Assembly: GCA_007922225.1 (NCBI GenBank)
Contig: ML679989.1
Span: forward strand, 21,849,879 to 21,913,878
DNA: 64,000 bases
Reading direction: 5' to 3'
Source of the DNA: Emydura subglobosa
Taxonomy: Eukaryota; Chordata; Testudines; Chelidae
Made by a program: the position numbers and the translations under genes. Under the pieces are notes generated by a model that was given only the letters and a program-made list of their open reading frames with translations, was not told where the DNA came from and ran no database searches. This document shows positions 34,257 to 45,701 of this stretch, piece by piece. The stretch's first letter is position 1. Every line of letters begins with the position of its first letter.

Positions 34257-34377
34257 ACTACAGACACCAACCCTAGCCCATTACAACAGTCCTGTAACCA
34301 GTCCGACCCCACCACCGTCGCCAGACACCACACCACACTACAGACACCAACCCTAGCCCATTACAACAGTCCTGTAA
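34257..34377. repeat. 41-bp direct repeat, two exact copies
   Basis: The segment 34257-34297 (starts actacagacacc, ends cagtcctgtaa) recurs exactly at 34337-34377, an offset of 80 bases. The 39-base spacer contains a related shorter piece (cagacaccacacc), suggesting a recent tandem duplication of an 80-bp unit. Confidence 0.9.
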
Positions 34378-35610
34378 GCGTCGGTGATTGACTAGTGCAC
34401 ATGTAGTTATGCACAGACAGAAACAATCAAAGACGCAGACAGAAATCACACAGGTAAGCAATAGAGAGGTGGGAGCCACCAGACAGAACGATAAGAAGTG
34501 TCCATTGACACGCACAATGGTGGTCAGTGAGTCCTTGCCAGACAGAATGCTACACACAGTCTCCTTTGAACACCTTGCGATCTGTTTCTTTACCTGGTGG
34601 TGGCAGGTTCTACTGGGACAGCAGCACCTTCGTACCAGCTGCTTTGACTGTCTGATATGACTCGGATGGGATGTGAAGATGTGACCACAGACAGGGTTTA
34701 GCTCATGACTGCTGTCTCTCCTAGTGTGGCTGCAGCTGCTTAGCCAAAGAACCAGGCCTCAGACCTTACAACGGCACCTCACCCTTGAGCTAACAGAGCT
34801 ACTCTTCTGCAGCAGCCGTAGGGGGGCTATGACACACAGCTGAGCGGCGCTAAACTCACTGACCAGAGGCAGAGGTTGCTCTCTCCTCTAACACGCTGGG
34901 TTTGAGCTGCTCCAGCCTGGGTAGAGCCAAGGCTCGCTCCTGGGGCTGTAACAGAGTCAGACCCTGTGTGGATCAGCACAGCAGGGCCCTGGAACACACT
35001 CCCCAGGGGCTCGCACACACGCACTAGCCAGCGGGTCCCCCTCTCCCTCGGCGGTGCTGGGTGATTAAAGAACCTGCCAGCCGACCACACTGACAGCTGC
35101 TGACAAGCCCTCCTAGAGCGTCTGCTTTTAGAAGCTGCTGTATTGCTGATGGCCCTTTGCTCTTCCCTTGACTTTTGCAACTGCTAGTCCCTGCCCCCCA
35201 TTCTTTGCAGCAGAAGTGAATGGATGCCCTGGGTGGGTGGGCTGCCCCATAGACAATGGGCTAGCCCTGCCCCATTTTGCTGAGCCGGTCTGGGCTGGCT
35301 TTGCTCTCGGGTTGCTAAGTGTATTCGATTGTGACAGTTTTGCTACAGCACAAAGAACCTGGCAAACAACTAGCGTAATCCCGCCGCAGAGAAGTCATCA
35401 AACCCCAGGTGGTCCCGGCTGTTCTGCCAGGCACCGGTGTGATCCCTCCTCTGGGGGCTGGAAGCATGAACGAAAACAAAAGCTGCACCACATAGACCAT
35501 CCTCGCTAGGGCCAGGCAAGCCCTCGCCCGAGGGCCCTGTGTACTCTCCTGCTCAGATCACCAGCCCCACGTGTTACCCACAGAACGAGGGGCACTAAAG
35601 CCATGGGGAT
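34378..35610. other. Intergenic, nothing recognised
   Basis: No supported gene or repeat family between the 41-bp duplication and a MIR copy. Confidence 0.4.
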
Positions 35611-35860
35611 TTGTGTCTACCAGTGGACTGGCAGTCAGAACTCCTGGGTTCTCTGCCTGGCTGTGGGGGGTTGGGGGCTAGGACAGGGGGAGACTAGGTG
35701 GCTTGGGACCTTCCCCTGCTCTACCACAGACTTACTAGATCACCTTGGGCAAGTCACAGCGCCTCTGTGACTCAGTTTCCCTGGCTGTAAATTGGGTCTA
35801 ATGACACCCACCTCCTGGATGTGGCATGAGGCTCAATTATTAAAAGCTGTGAAAAGCTCC
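35611..35860 (+). repeat. MIR-type SINE
   Basis: Follows the MIR/CORE-SINE order on the + strand: accagtggactggcagtcag, then aactcctgggttct, an insertion-like G-rich part, ctctaccacagacttactag, atcaccttgggcaagtcaca, tgactcagtttccctggctg, then the 'gtaaattgggtctaatgacacc' and 'gatgtggcatgaggctcaat' tail. The core and tail match the family well. Confidence 0.85.
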
Positions 35861-36384
35861 GGGATCTCAGGTTGGAAGGGGCTAGATGCTGAGTAATGGC
35901 TCAGCCTTTCCGATAACCGGCACAGCACAGCCCCGCACGGAGAGCTAGGATCCAGCAGGCTGGTCTGGGACAGAGATGACCCTGGGGTCTCTCACCAGCA
36001 GGGGCATTTGCAGGAGTCTCTGTTCACTCTCAGCTTCGCCTCCTCTGCCCACCCAGTGGCTGGTGATTGTGATGCGCAGGGAGCTGAGTGTGGGCGTTGG
36101 AGCAAACCAGCTGCATCCCTTGCTGCAAGCCGACATCCGCCAGCACAAAGCAGCTGCGGCTCCTCTGCTCTAGCACAGCCCAGCCAGGGCTCCTGTCCTT
36201 GGGGCATCTAGTTAGAGGGTGAGGGGGCCCAGCAGGCGGGTTCTGGAGAACCCGTGTTCTGACCCTGCAATCCCGCGTGCCCCAGAAATATCACCAGCCA
36301 ACCTGCACCTCCAGCCCTCGTGGGGAATCTGTGAATGATTAGCATGAATAGTTAAAGCTACACCCAGAATAACAACCCAGGGCC
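35861..36384. other. Intergenic, nothing recognised
   Basis: Between two MIR copies of opposite orientation. No gene was found. Confidence 0.4.
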
Positions 36385-36600
36385 CGTTGCCAGCCCCAGC
36401 ACCACACAGCGCTTTGCAGACACTAATCAGTTCAACCTCACAGCCCCGGGAGAGCAGGGTGAGGAGCATTATCCTCAGCTGGGGAAACTGAGGCACGGAA
36501 TAGGGCCATGACACACCTAAGGACATGCAGTGAGTCCATGGCACAGTTGGGCATAACAGCTCTGCTGGCTGTCAGGCCTGGTCCTTAACATCAATCACGT
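36385..36600 (-). repeat. MIR-type SINE, minus strand
   Basis: Contains the reverse complement of the MIR tail and core: agcgctttgcagacactaat, then caacctcacagcc, gcattatcctcagctgggga, aactgaggcacggaatag, then aaggacatgcagtgagtcca and tggcacagttgggcataaca. This is the usual order of an antisense MIR. Confidence 0.75.
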
Positions 36601-39290
36601 TCCCATTCACGGGTATTCACCTCCCTTGGTTTCCCTCCTGGGCCTGGCACCTCCGGGGGCACTGGGGACACTCCCTGCGTGAGCGCAGCACAGCATGACT
36701 CGAGGACGTCAGTACTCAGCCCCAGGTTGGGGTCCGTTACAGGGGTGTGGGGACGAGGGTCTGTGGCCTGTGATGTGCAGGAGGACAGACAAGATGGGCA
36801 CGATGGGCCCGTCTGGCCTTACAGTCTAGGAGTCTGTGCTGAGGCTTTGACATGGCCTATCGAGATGCTGCAGACAAGGGCGACCACGTGGGACCCAGCT
36901 GTTCAGCCTGCACTGCCTGGGCTAGGAGCGCATCTCCCGCCTCAGGCGCTGCGTGCGCCTCGGCCATCCTACCCAGGAAGGATCGCCCATGCCTGTCACT
37001 CACGGCGCGTCATCTGCTGTGGGTCAGCGCAAGCCAGTGGGGCCATGGTGCATGTGGGGCAGCAGGGAGACCCCCAGTGTGGGACTCTGCTCTGTGCTAA
37101 GTGGGGCGAGGGTTTCGGACGTGTAGGTCTCTGGGGCGAGGCCCAGGCTGAGAATCACACGACTGGCTGGCGGGGATGAGCAGCCTCGTGCCCCGGGCAG
37201 CCCCTGGCTGGAGAAAGGCCCTGACGACAAATCCAAGCCATGTGCTCCCAAGCCCGGTTCACCCGGGCACCCGGCAGCTCCGCACTGCGGCCGAATGGTG
37301 GCGAGCCCCAGCCCTTCCCATGGAGGCAGCAATCCCCAGGCTGCCCTGCAGGCACCGCGTGCAGAGACCCCCGGCTTCCTTCTAGCTGAGCTGGGCATGT
37401 GGGGACCAGCCCCTAGTCACACAGCCAGGAGAAGTCAGCTGCTAGGGGCCCAGGAGCGGACTCCCTCGGGGTGCCCTCTGTGCACAGGACATGCAGCGCT
37501 GTGGGGCTATAGGGACATCCCAGCCACAGAAACATTCCCTGTGCCCCCTTCCACCGACGGACACAGGCCTCGCCCTGGAGAGCAGCTGCCTCCCAGCAGT
37601 GGCGTATGGAGGGTCTCCAGTGCCCGGGGGCCAAGCCTACATTTGCACCCCTGTCTCATGCCCCACCCCCACGCAGGGCAGGAAGAGCCCCGGCACTGCC
37701 CCCCAGCTGCCCAGGGGAGGGGGTCTGTACCTGCAGGGGGGACGTGAGGCATGGGGGGGGGGGTGCAAATGTAGGCCATCTCCCTGCACTTACCGCCACC
37801 TCGGCATGCCACTGCCTCCCAGACCCTCAGGGCTACTGACAGGTCCTCTGGAGCCTTCCCTGCTGACAGCACGGCTAGCGCTGGGGGACGGGCAGTGACC
37901 GGCGAGGCCCCGCTGGACACAGGGCTAGAGAGGCGATGGGAAACAGCTGGGGCTGGGCCTTGTTCTCTCTTCAGGACTGGAGGAAGGCCCCAAAGGTCTA
38001 TTCCCATGTCCTGGTGCTCCCTGTCTGGCTGGTGTCTCCAGCTGGTGTCTCTCGGCTCACACTTAGCACAGCAGCTCTTGGGCTGGGACCATGTGTCTGG
38101 CCTATGTTTGTACAGTGCCTGGCCTGGCTTCTTGGCATTACCACTGGCTCCAGGATTTATTTTCTTCTGCTTGTCTTTCCCGGGAGAAAGGTGGCTCATG
38201 TCCAAGCCTCTCTGGTGAGCAGAGGGGCCGAAGGGCGGCGGGCAGGAGAGTGTGGTACCAGACTGCTGGAGGGGGCTGGGTTGCTCAGAGCCTGTTTAGC
38301 GCCGGGGCCCAGTGGACATGCTGGAGAGGGGAAGCCGTTGCTGAACCTCCCACCTTCACCTGCCGTAGAAGCGTAGCAGCGAAGGTCCGGGCATGTCCCC
38401 GGCGGAGGCAGAGAGCAGCGGCCAGCCCTGGCGGGGCGAAGTTAAAACACGAGCGGAGAAGGGCTGTGTTAAACAGCCACTCCCCTGGCTGGCTGGGGCA
38501 GCTGCTGGGTCACAGCGAGATGCGCTGACGTGTGACCCGTGCCCTGCTTGGCTGCAGCAAGTTGGCTCCTGTGTCTCTCGCGGCAGGCAGTGCCGGCCCT
38601 GCTTTGCCCAGGTGCTTTCTGGGGCGGGGAGTGGGCGGCTGGCCGGGCTTTGCAGGCAGCTGTTTGCATCGTGGCACCTGGCCAAGAAGTTGCCAGCTGC
38701 TATTGCTGATGAGAGGACATGTTCCCCGCCTCCCGTCCTGCCGGTTGGCCAGGGACAAGCCTGGGCTCGCTGTCGCCAGGGCTCAGGGCCCGGCAGGAAT
38801 CTCCCACTCTGCAAACAGGCCCCTGGGGTCACAGCCTGGACAGCCTCACCCCCCAGGCAGCTGCTGGGGGCAGCATCTGCTCTCCCTGCCTGAGGCCTTC
38901 TGCAAACAGCCCCTGGCTCCAGGTATGGCAGCCTGAGAGCCTAGAGAGCTGGCAGAGCCGGGGGCCTGGCCAGGCACCCCTCCTGAGCCCTCCCTGCTGA
39001 GTTTAGAGCTGGCGACCAGAGGCAGATGAACCTCCCTGGAGCGTGACGTCCTCTGCTTACCCAAAGAGCCAGGGCTGCCCGACACGCCCGCAGCAAGCGC
39101 CGAGCCAGCTTGGTCTTGGCAGCCCAGCTACTCCATGGATTCTCTGCAGAGGCTTCTAAGGAGGGGCCCAGTTAACACCAGCCAAGGTGCTGGTTCCGTT
39201 TGCGGCTGGCACCTGTACAAGCAGAACGGGGCTGAGAGCCCCCAGCCCACTGGGCAGCTGTCAGGCAGCAGTGCCAGTTATTAATGATGA
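36601..39290. other. GC-rich intergenic DNA, no supported gene
   Basis: Long overlapping open frames occur on both strands (for example 36679-37179, 37507-38205 on the minus strand and 38393-38893), but none has recognisable domains, splice-bounded limits or a conserved-looking composition. High GC content explains them. Confidence 0.45.
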
Positions 39291-39400
39291 TAAGCAGGAT
39301 GGTTACATTAACGATGGACACTCTGAGGGTGCTCGGAGCCCCTTGTGCTAGGTCCCCATTGTGCTAGGGGCTGTACAGAGGCGAAAGAAGACAGTCCCCG
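39290..39400. repeat. Ancient amniote repeat fragment
   Basis: The segment ccccttgtgctaggtcccca, then ttgtgctaggggctgtacag and aagacagtccccgcc resembles an old repeat common in amniote genomes ('CCCCATTGTGCTAGGCGCTGTACA...AGACAGTCCCTGCCC'). The precise family is not named from memory with certainty. Confidence 0.5.
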
Positions 39401-39990
39401 CCCAGCGCGTGCACAGTCTGCTGCTGCACCTGCTCTCTTGTTAAAACAAATGAGAAATGGAACCTCCTGGTCCCTGGGCTAAGAAAAGCTCTGGAGATTG
39501 CAGCCAAAACGGGGCTCCGCCAGGGCGGGCTGCTGGTGGGGAAGCTAGGACGCTGAGTCCTGCGGTAGGGAACTCTCCAGCCAATGCCATGAGGCTGTGC
39601 TAGGGTCACAAGGGGCTAGCAGGAGCCTGTTGGCCAGTGCCATCAATCTGTAACATGGTCTCACACAGCCGGGGGCAGGTTGGGCCAGTCCCATAGCTCC
39701 TTTCCCTGGCACAAGTCTTGGCCGCCTGTGACGGGGGGGGTCTGTTCTGGGGTGTATTGAAAACTGTGTTACCATGACAAGCTGTCGCTGGAAGAGTGGG
39801 GGATTGCCTGGTCCTGTTGTAGGCAGGGGGCTCGGCAGGCAGGACCGGAAGTAGGGGCATCGGATGTAGATCCCGGGGTGCCGCGCTCTGGGGCCTGTTT
39901 GTGTTGTTGGTGACAAACGGGCACAGTGGCTGTTTGAAGTAAAATGTTTCAGGTATTCGGTGTGTGGATCCATTGTCACTGACGACCTCC

Positions 39991-40090
39991 TGGAACGTTC
40001 TGGACCTTTTAGAATCTCGTGGAACCTTCCAGACTTTCTGAGAACTCCATTTTCCACAAACCCTCTAGAACATTGCCAGCGGGTATATAC
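39991..40090 (+). promoter_or_regulatory. Heat-shock-element-like cluster with TATA box
   Basis: The stretch 39991-40075 is dense in inverted GAA/TTC pentamers: tggaacgttctgga (39991-40004), then agaatctcgtggaaccttcc (40011-40030), agactttctgagaactcc and tctagaacattg. Alternating nGAAn and nTTCn units at about 5-base spacing are the binding pattern of heat shock factor. A TATA box, gtatatacgg (40083-40091), follows, giving a start expected near 40115. No coding sequence follows directly, so this could drive a retroelement LTR or a non-coding transcript. Function is inference from motifs. Confidence 0.5.
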
Positions 40091-40114
40091 GGGGCGGGCG
40101 TCGCTAGTCAGTCA

Positions 40115-40937
40115 GTGAGATCTAAAGTGGAGTGAGGTGAAGTGAAGTGAGCGCCCAGCTGCGATAATGTGAACCTTGTGTGAGCAAGGGCAGAGTGGCC
40201 CTGGCCTGCTCCGCCAGCTGACAGGGAGGGCACTCTGTTTGCTGAGCGCCGTATCTGCAGAAGCACACCTAAGTTGCTCGGCCTGATGGGAACTGGTCAG
40301 TTTGGCTGGTACTGGGTTACAAATCACTGGAGTGTTAACTGCAGGGGAAGGAAAGGCTGCCCCTTATTGCATGAACAGATGGCAGCAGAGTTGTGCTTAG
40401 CTTGTGCTGACGCAAGATTCGCTCCCATCCGAACAGAACTCCGCAAAGGAGGCGTTGGGATGCTACAGCACTGTGCAGGCAGCATAGGGCATGGGGTCTG
40501 CCTGTTGAGGCTGCACCAGCCCTGGCTAAGGGTTGCCATCAAGCATGGATTGACTATCTCCTCTCACTGTTAAAAGGTAGAACTAATGATTCCTCTGGGA
40601 GTCTTTTGTTTTGTTAAAAGCAGGGACACTGCTCCTGTGTCAGCAGAGGGCTTCCCATGAAGTCACTGAAGGACCTGGGAAACTTGACAGACTGACAGCC
40701 AGCAGAAGGGGCCAGCACACAGCAGAAACCAGCAGAGGGGCTAGCCGAGCCCCGGGATGGAGAGCTGACAGTGCAGCTACGGGGGTCGGGTCTGTAGGGC
40801 AGGGGAAAACGAGCTGGGGGAGGCGAAGGATATGCCCCACGTACTCTGGGGTGGGGCAGGTTCTGCTCACGGTTGTGGGTTTATCACTCTGCTTGCACTG
40901 TGTTCCAGTGCTGTGTTACTGCCGTCCTTTTATTAAA
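40115..40937. other. Possible transcribed non-coding region
   Basis: Sequence downstream of the TATA box and before the Penelope insertion. No protein similarity was recognised in its short frames. If the promoter-like cluster is active, transcription would run through here. Confidence 0.3.
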
Positions 40938-41968
40938 GGAAAAACAACGAGAGTTCTGTGGCACTTTAAAGACTAACAAATGTAATTTTAGCAGGCATCA
41001 GCTTTTGTGAGTCTCAGCTCACTTCCTCAGATGCAGAGGTAGAAATGATACAGCAAATAGGAAACATGGGGCATCATATACAAGTGCATAGAGAACAATG
41101 CGGGAGGTGGATGAAAGCCGGGTACTTGAGGCCTAATGACAGTCATTGAGTAGGAGGTGAGAATGGGTGAGCAAAGCAATTTACCTCTTGTAATGAGAGA
41201 GCCATTCCAAGTCTGTTTAAACCCAGTTTGAATGTGTCAAGTTTGCAGATCGTTTCTAACTCAGCAGTTCCTCTTTGAAGTCTGTTTTTGGAGTTTTTTT
41301 GGAGAAGCACAGCAACTGTCAGGTCAGTGACAGCGTGCCCATGGAGATTAAAGTGTTCTCCCACTGGTTTATGGATGTTACTATTTTTTATGTCTGATTT
41401 GTGTCCATTTATCCTTTTGCGTAGTGACAGTCCAGTTTGGCCAACGTACATGGCAGAGGGGCATTGCTGGCACATGATGGCATATATGACATTAGTGGAT
41501 GTGCAGGTGAATGAGCCCCTTATGGTGCGATTGATGTGGTTAGGACCAGTGATGATGTCATTAGAGTCGATGTGTGGGCAGAGCTGACAATGGGTTTGTT
41601 GCAGGGATAGGTTCCTGGGTTGGACTTTTTGTAGGGTGTACGGTTGCTGGTGAGTATTTGCTTCAGGTTGGGGGGCTGTCTGTAAGCCAGGATGGGTCTG
41701 TCACCCACTGCCTGAGCGAGAGACAGATCATCTGCTAGGATAGGTTGTAGATCTTGAATGATGTGTTGGAGAGATTTTAGCTGGGGGCTGTAAGTGATGG
41801 CCAGTGGTGTTCTGTTGTTTTCTTTGTTGGGTCTGTCCTGTAGTAGGTGACTTCTGGGTACCCGTCTGGCTCTGTCAATTTGTTTCTTCACTTCTCCAGA
41901 TGGGTATTGTAGTTTTAGGAATGTTTCACAGAGATCCTGTAGGTGTTTGTCTCTGTCCGAGGGATCAG
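40938..41968 (-). mobile_element. Penelope-like element with GIY-YIG endonuclease, truncated
   Basis: On the minus strand two frames carry the C-terminal half of a Penelope-like retroelement protein. The upstream frame (41520-41891) reads KKQIDRARRVPRSHLLQDRP, then NKENNRTPLAITYSPQLKSL and RPILAYRQPPNLKQIL, the linker after the reverse transcriptase. The downstream frame (41143-41475) contains the GIY-YIG endonuclease: VIYAIM just before it, then CQQCPSAMYVGQTGLSLRKR and INGHKSDI with the conserved Arg and His. The reverse transcriptase core is missing, so the insertion is 5' truncated, and the two frames differ. The non-coding left edge matches the fragment at 1328-1457. Confidence 0.9.
41143..41560 (-). 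pseudogene. Penelope GIY-YIG endonuclease domain
   Basis: The domain nicks DNA for target-primed integration. Visible motifs on the minus strand are VIYAIM (the GIY position), a CxxC pair (CQQC) that fits the zinc-finger insert of the Penelope type, YVGQT (the YIG position), LRKRINGH (conserved Arg and His) and a C-terminal helix with AELETICKLDTF (the conserved Glu is a candidate). The frame is open from about 41560 to its stop at 41143. It is detached by a frame change from the linker upstream. Confidence 0.85.
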
Positions 41969-42420
41969 TTTACTTTCTACAGTCAGTCTCTGTGCTTGCG
42001 AGAGGGGAAGTGTTGCCCTTTGGGACACCCAGGGGGTGGTGTGTGATTTCCCACGTGACTGGCTGGGGGCTCAAGCCAGTTTGGTGTTGTATTATTGAGA
42101 GGAACCCCTAGATATTGAACCCAGCCCTTGCTGCTGCTGGCTCTGTCTGGCAGAAGGGTTACACTTGTTTTATTGTTTAATTGTGAACGTGTACTTGTGC
42201 TTTAAGACTTGAAGAGTGTAAGTAGCGACTAATAAAGCACATATTTAATGAGACACCAGCGATATCTATTGAACCCCTATCTACGCAGCAATATAAAAGA
42301 AATACTGTTACTTCACCTACTGTAACACTGTTTAATACTGGTCCACCCAATGTTGGAGCACAGTTCTATTTCTTGATGTTAGTACATTTCAGTTATTCTT
42401 AACATTTCTTTTAAAAGTTT
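41969..42420. other. Region after Penelope, with AATAAA at 42231
   Basis: Contains an AATAAA at 42231-42236 in AT-rich context (gcgactaataaagcacat). With the TATA box at 40083 upstream, this suggests that the Penelope element landed inside an older transcription unit or LTR. No coding sequence was recognised. Confidence 0.35.
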
Positions 42421-43425
42421 CATAGAATCATAGAATATTAGAGTTGGAAGGGACCTCAGGAGGTCATCTAGTCCAACCCCCTGCTCAAAGCAGGACTAAC
42501 CTCAACTATATCATCCCAACCAGGGCTGTCAAGCCTCAGCTTAAAAACCTCTAAAGATGGAGATTCCACCACCTCCCTAGGTAACCCATTCCAGTGCTTC
42601 ACCACCCTCCTAGTAAAAAACTTTTTCCTAATGTCCAGCCTAGACCTCCCGCCCTGCAACTTGAGAGCGTTGCTCCTTGTTCTGTCATCTGCCACCACCG
42701 AGAACAGCCTAGCCCCATTCTCCCTGGAACCCCCTTTCAGGTAGTTAAAGGCCGCTATCAAATCCCCCCTCACTCTTCTCTTTTGCAGACTAAACAAGCC
42801 CAGTTCCCTCAGCCTCTCCTCATAAGTCCTGTGCTCCAGCCCCCTAATCATTTTGGTTGCCCTCCGCTGCACTCTCTCTAACTTGGCCACATCCTTTTTG
42901 TAGTGGGGGGCCCAAAACTGGACACAATATTCTAAATGCGGCCTCACCAATGCCGAATAGAGGGGAATAATCACTTCCCGTGACCTGCTGGCAATGCCCC
43001 TCCTAATGCAGCCCAATATGCCATTAGCCTTCTTGACAACCAGGGCACACTGCTGGCTCATATCCAGCTTTTTATCCACTGTTACCCCCAGGTCCTTTTC
43101 TGCAGAGCTGCTGCCCAGCTCGTCGGTCCCCAGTCTGTAGCTGTGCATGGGATTCTTCCTTCCTAAGTGGAGGACTCTGCACTTGTCCTTGTTGAACCTC
43201 ATTAGATTTCTTTTGGCCCAATCCTCCAGTTTGTTTAGGTCACTCTGTATCCTATCCCTACCCTCCAGGGTATCTACCACTCCCCCCAGCTTAGTGTCGT
43301 CCGCAAACTTGCTGAGGGTGCAATCTACCCCATCCTCCAGATCATTAATAAAGATGTTGAACAAAACCGGCCCCAGGACCGACCCCTGGGGAACTCCGCT
43401 TGTGACCGGTTGCCAGCTAGACATG
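42421..43425 (-). mobile_element. CR1 LINE fragment, minus strand, long open RT frame
   Basis: The left edge is the CR1 3' end in reverse (catagaatcatagaatatta, then gttggaagggacctcaggag). The minus-strand frame from 43442 to 42468 is open for 324 codons and contains [20 protein letters not shown], then [17 protein letters not shown] (reverse-transcriptase motif C), [40 protein letters not shown] and the C-terminal [20 protein letters not shown]. It is 5' truncated inside the reverse transcriptase, before motif A, so it cannot be active. The long undamaged frame suggests this is the youngest CR1 insertion in the window. Confidence 0.95.
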
Positions 43426-44477
43426 AAGCTTAGAGGAAACAATTTTTTTTATTCACTTATATATGGCATGCATAAATACAGATTTACAGATCCTAGTGTG
43501 CAAATGTATCATCTTATATGACAGGGATAAATCATGCATGCAAATAGTGCATCAAAGTCATGAAATGTGCTACAAATGCAATACAAAATAAGGTATTCAA
43601 AACTTTAACAAATGAAGGGGGGAGCCAAAGACACTCCTCGCCTGAGGTGCCATTTGATCTCGGGATGCCCCTGTCTGCAGGGAAGTGTGTGATCACACTC
43701 AGACTGGAAAGAGCAGCCAGCCTGGAACAAGGAGGTGTGAGTTGGGGCTCGCTGCTGAAGAGAGCAGCCTGCTTTGTATCTCTCTGGTTTTGGTTCTTGT
43801 GTGTTATCAGGCTGGAGTCTAGGACAGACAGCAGTTACAGGGCAGCCTTCCAGCAAGAACATCTGATGGCATTGGACTAACATCTGTGTGTGTGCGGTGA
43901 ACACAGCCCCGAGAATCACTGAGTACCAGACATCAGTGCGGACATGGAGGAAGGACCTATTGCACTTTGCTCTCCAGCACCACCCTGCCCTCTGCTTTGG
44001 CCAGGGGTGTGTGAGCTCAGAGTGCCATAGCTGCAAAACTCAGCTTCTTGCCTAGGGCAGCTGCTGCAGGGGCCTGGCCAGCCTCCTGCAAGGGCATCTG
44101 GCCTGAGCGGGTGGCTGTGTCCTTGGGACGGGGCCATCAGGTTGTACTGCAGGGAGCAGCCTCCAGCTGCTCACAGAGAGGACGCGGGTTCCCGCCAGCA
44201 AAGCAGGCACAGGGCCAGCGAGGCCACAGGGCCAGGCAAGGCAAGCGAGCACAGGCCAGGGTTGCCTGCGGTTCGGTTTTTTGGTCGAAAAGGAACCTGG
44301 CAGAGCCTGGTCAGTTGTGCTGACCAGACACTGGGGGACGGGGAGAGCAGCAGCTGCTGCGCCAGCCACCTGGATGAAGGGCTCTGCTCCCCTGGGATTC
44401 TGTCTGCCCCCGCCATGTCCCAAGTACCCCCGCCAGTGCCTCCTACCATCCCCCAGCTGACTAGATGGAAGGGTCTA
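43426..44477. other. Intergenic, nothing recognised
   Basis: AT-rich then GC-rich DNA between the CR1 fragment and the probable Gypsy LTR. No supported gene was found. Confidence 0.4.
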
Positions 44478-45600
44478 TTAGCCTCCTACTGAAACTGAAC
44501 AGGTCTCTTTGGTTGGCATCTCTTGAGGAAGCAGGGCCCTGAAACAGACACAGCCCCAGGGCCAGTGGGGAGAGGCCAACTCAGGTCAGCCTGATTGACA
44601 GGGTGGGCAGGCCACTGAGGGAGCCAGGAGGGCAGGGGGGGTCCCGTCCTCTGTGTGAGCTGGAGCTGCCTGGGCCTAGGCCTGGACCTGACTGGGCAAA
44701 GCTGGGCTGAGCTAAGGACAGAGCAGCTGGTGCTGGAGGGTGGAGAAGAGGCCCAGGGAGCTGAGCTGACCCACAGCAGCAGAGTCAAAGGGCCACCCAG
44801 AGAGCTGAGCTGAGCCGAGCCGAGCCGAGCCGAGCACAGGTGCACTGAGCAGAGCACAGCTGGGGCTGGAGCCGTCTGGAGCCGGGCTCACTGAGCGGCT
44901 GGGGGGAGCGAGGGGGACCCTGGGCAGGGCCCGGTGCAGGGAGATGGCCCCAGCCCAGAGGCCGCGCAGGCAGGACTGAGCAGGGGTCGTGACCCCGATG
45001 GGGGGGCTGACGCTGGGAGAAGGGCCCTGCCCCTAGCGCCTGGGGTGTGTGGCTACCCCAGAGCCTGTGTCCAACCTGCAGCGTCCCTGCAGCGCAGCCA
45101 GGCCTGGGCAGGGGCCTGCGAAGTATGAGATACAGACTGTGAGCGTCCCCCACATGCCACAGATGCTGTGTGTGGGGCCCCCGGGCCAGGGGCGCGTTGG
45201 GTGTTTTCCTTTCACTTTTCTCCTCTTTTCTATTTTTATTTGATGTTTGGTTGCTGTTTGTGTAACAAATTGTGTTGCTTTGCACTGTGTGCACGGATCA
45301 GTGGGTCAGAGAAGCACCCAGTGCAGAGTTAGTACCTCAGGGTGGGGACACCCTAGCCCCTGCCCTAAGGGACCATGGCAAGATTTGGGGGTTGAACCCC
45401 AGGAATCCTTGGCCCAGCCTTGTCGGGGTTACAGGGACCCCACCACACAGGCCAGTGGGAGGGGAACTCTCGAGGTCAGGCCGGCCTCTGGCTAAAGGGA
45501 GTGGGGGCAAGGACTCAGATCCTTTTGCTAGCCAACTCCACCGGGGTACTGTGCGAGCCAGGAATGTTCCCCACAATAGCGGGCCCATTGCCCCGCTTAC
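44478..45600 (+). repeat. Probable 5' LTR and leader of Gypsy element
   Basis: Non-coding sequence directly upstream of a candidate primer-binding site and gag, so its position is that of a 5' LTR. It includes a short gagcc pentamer array (gctgagctgagccgagccga and on to about 44835) and a T-rich stretch at 45205-45245. The left limit is a guess because the 3' LTR is not present for comparison. Confidence 0.4.
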
Positions 45601-45605
45601 ATAAT

Positions 45606-45625
45606 TGGCATCACGAACAGGATCC
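45606..45625 (+). other. Candidate retroelement primer-binding site
   Basis: The sequence tggcatcacgaacaggatcc lies a few bases after a gcttaca end and about 80 bases before gag, and it begins TGG as do tRNA-complementary primer sites. The tRNA is not identified. Confidence 0.5.
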
Positions 45626-45701
45626 GATCCATAGGATCCACCTCATTGGTTAACTGTTTGAGTTCTGGTAGCACGGTCCAGGTCTGTTTGAGAGCCCTAC
45701 C

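Noticed and set aside
36679..38893. Several long overlapping open frames on both strands in GC-rich DNA
   Set aside because: They overlap each other on opposite strands, have no recognisable domains and match what high GC content gives by chance. No splice signals bound them.
41804..42046. Plus-strand frame of 80 codons
   Set aside because: It is the antisense of the Penelope-like protein on the minus strand.
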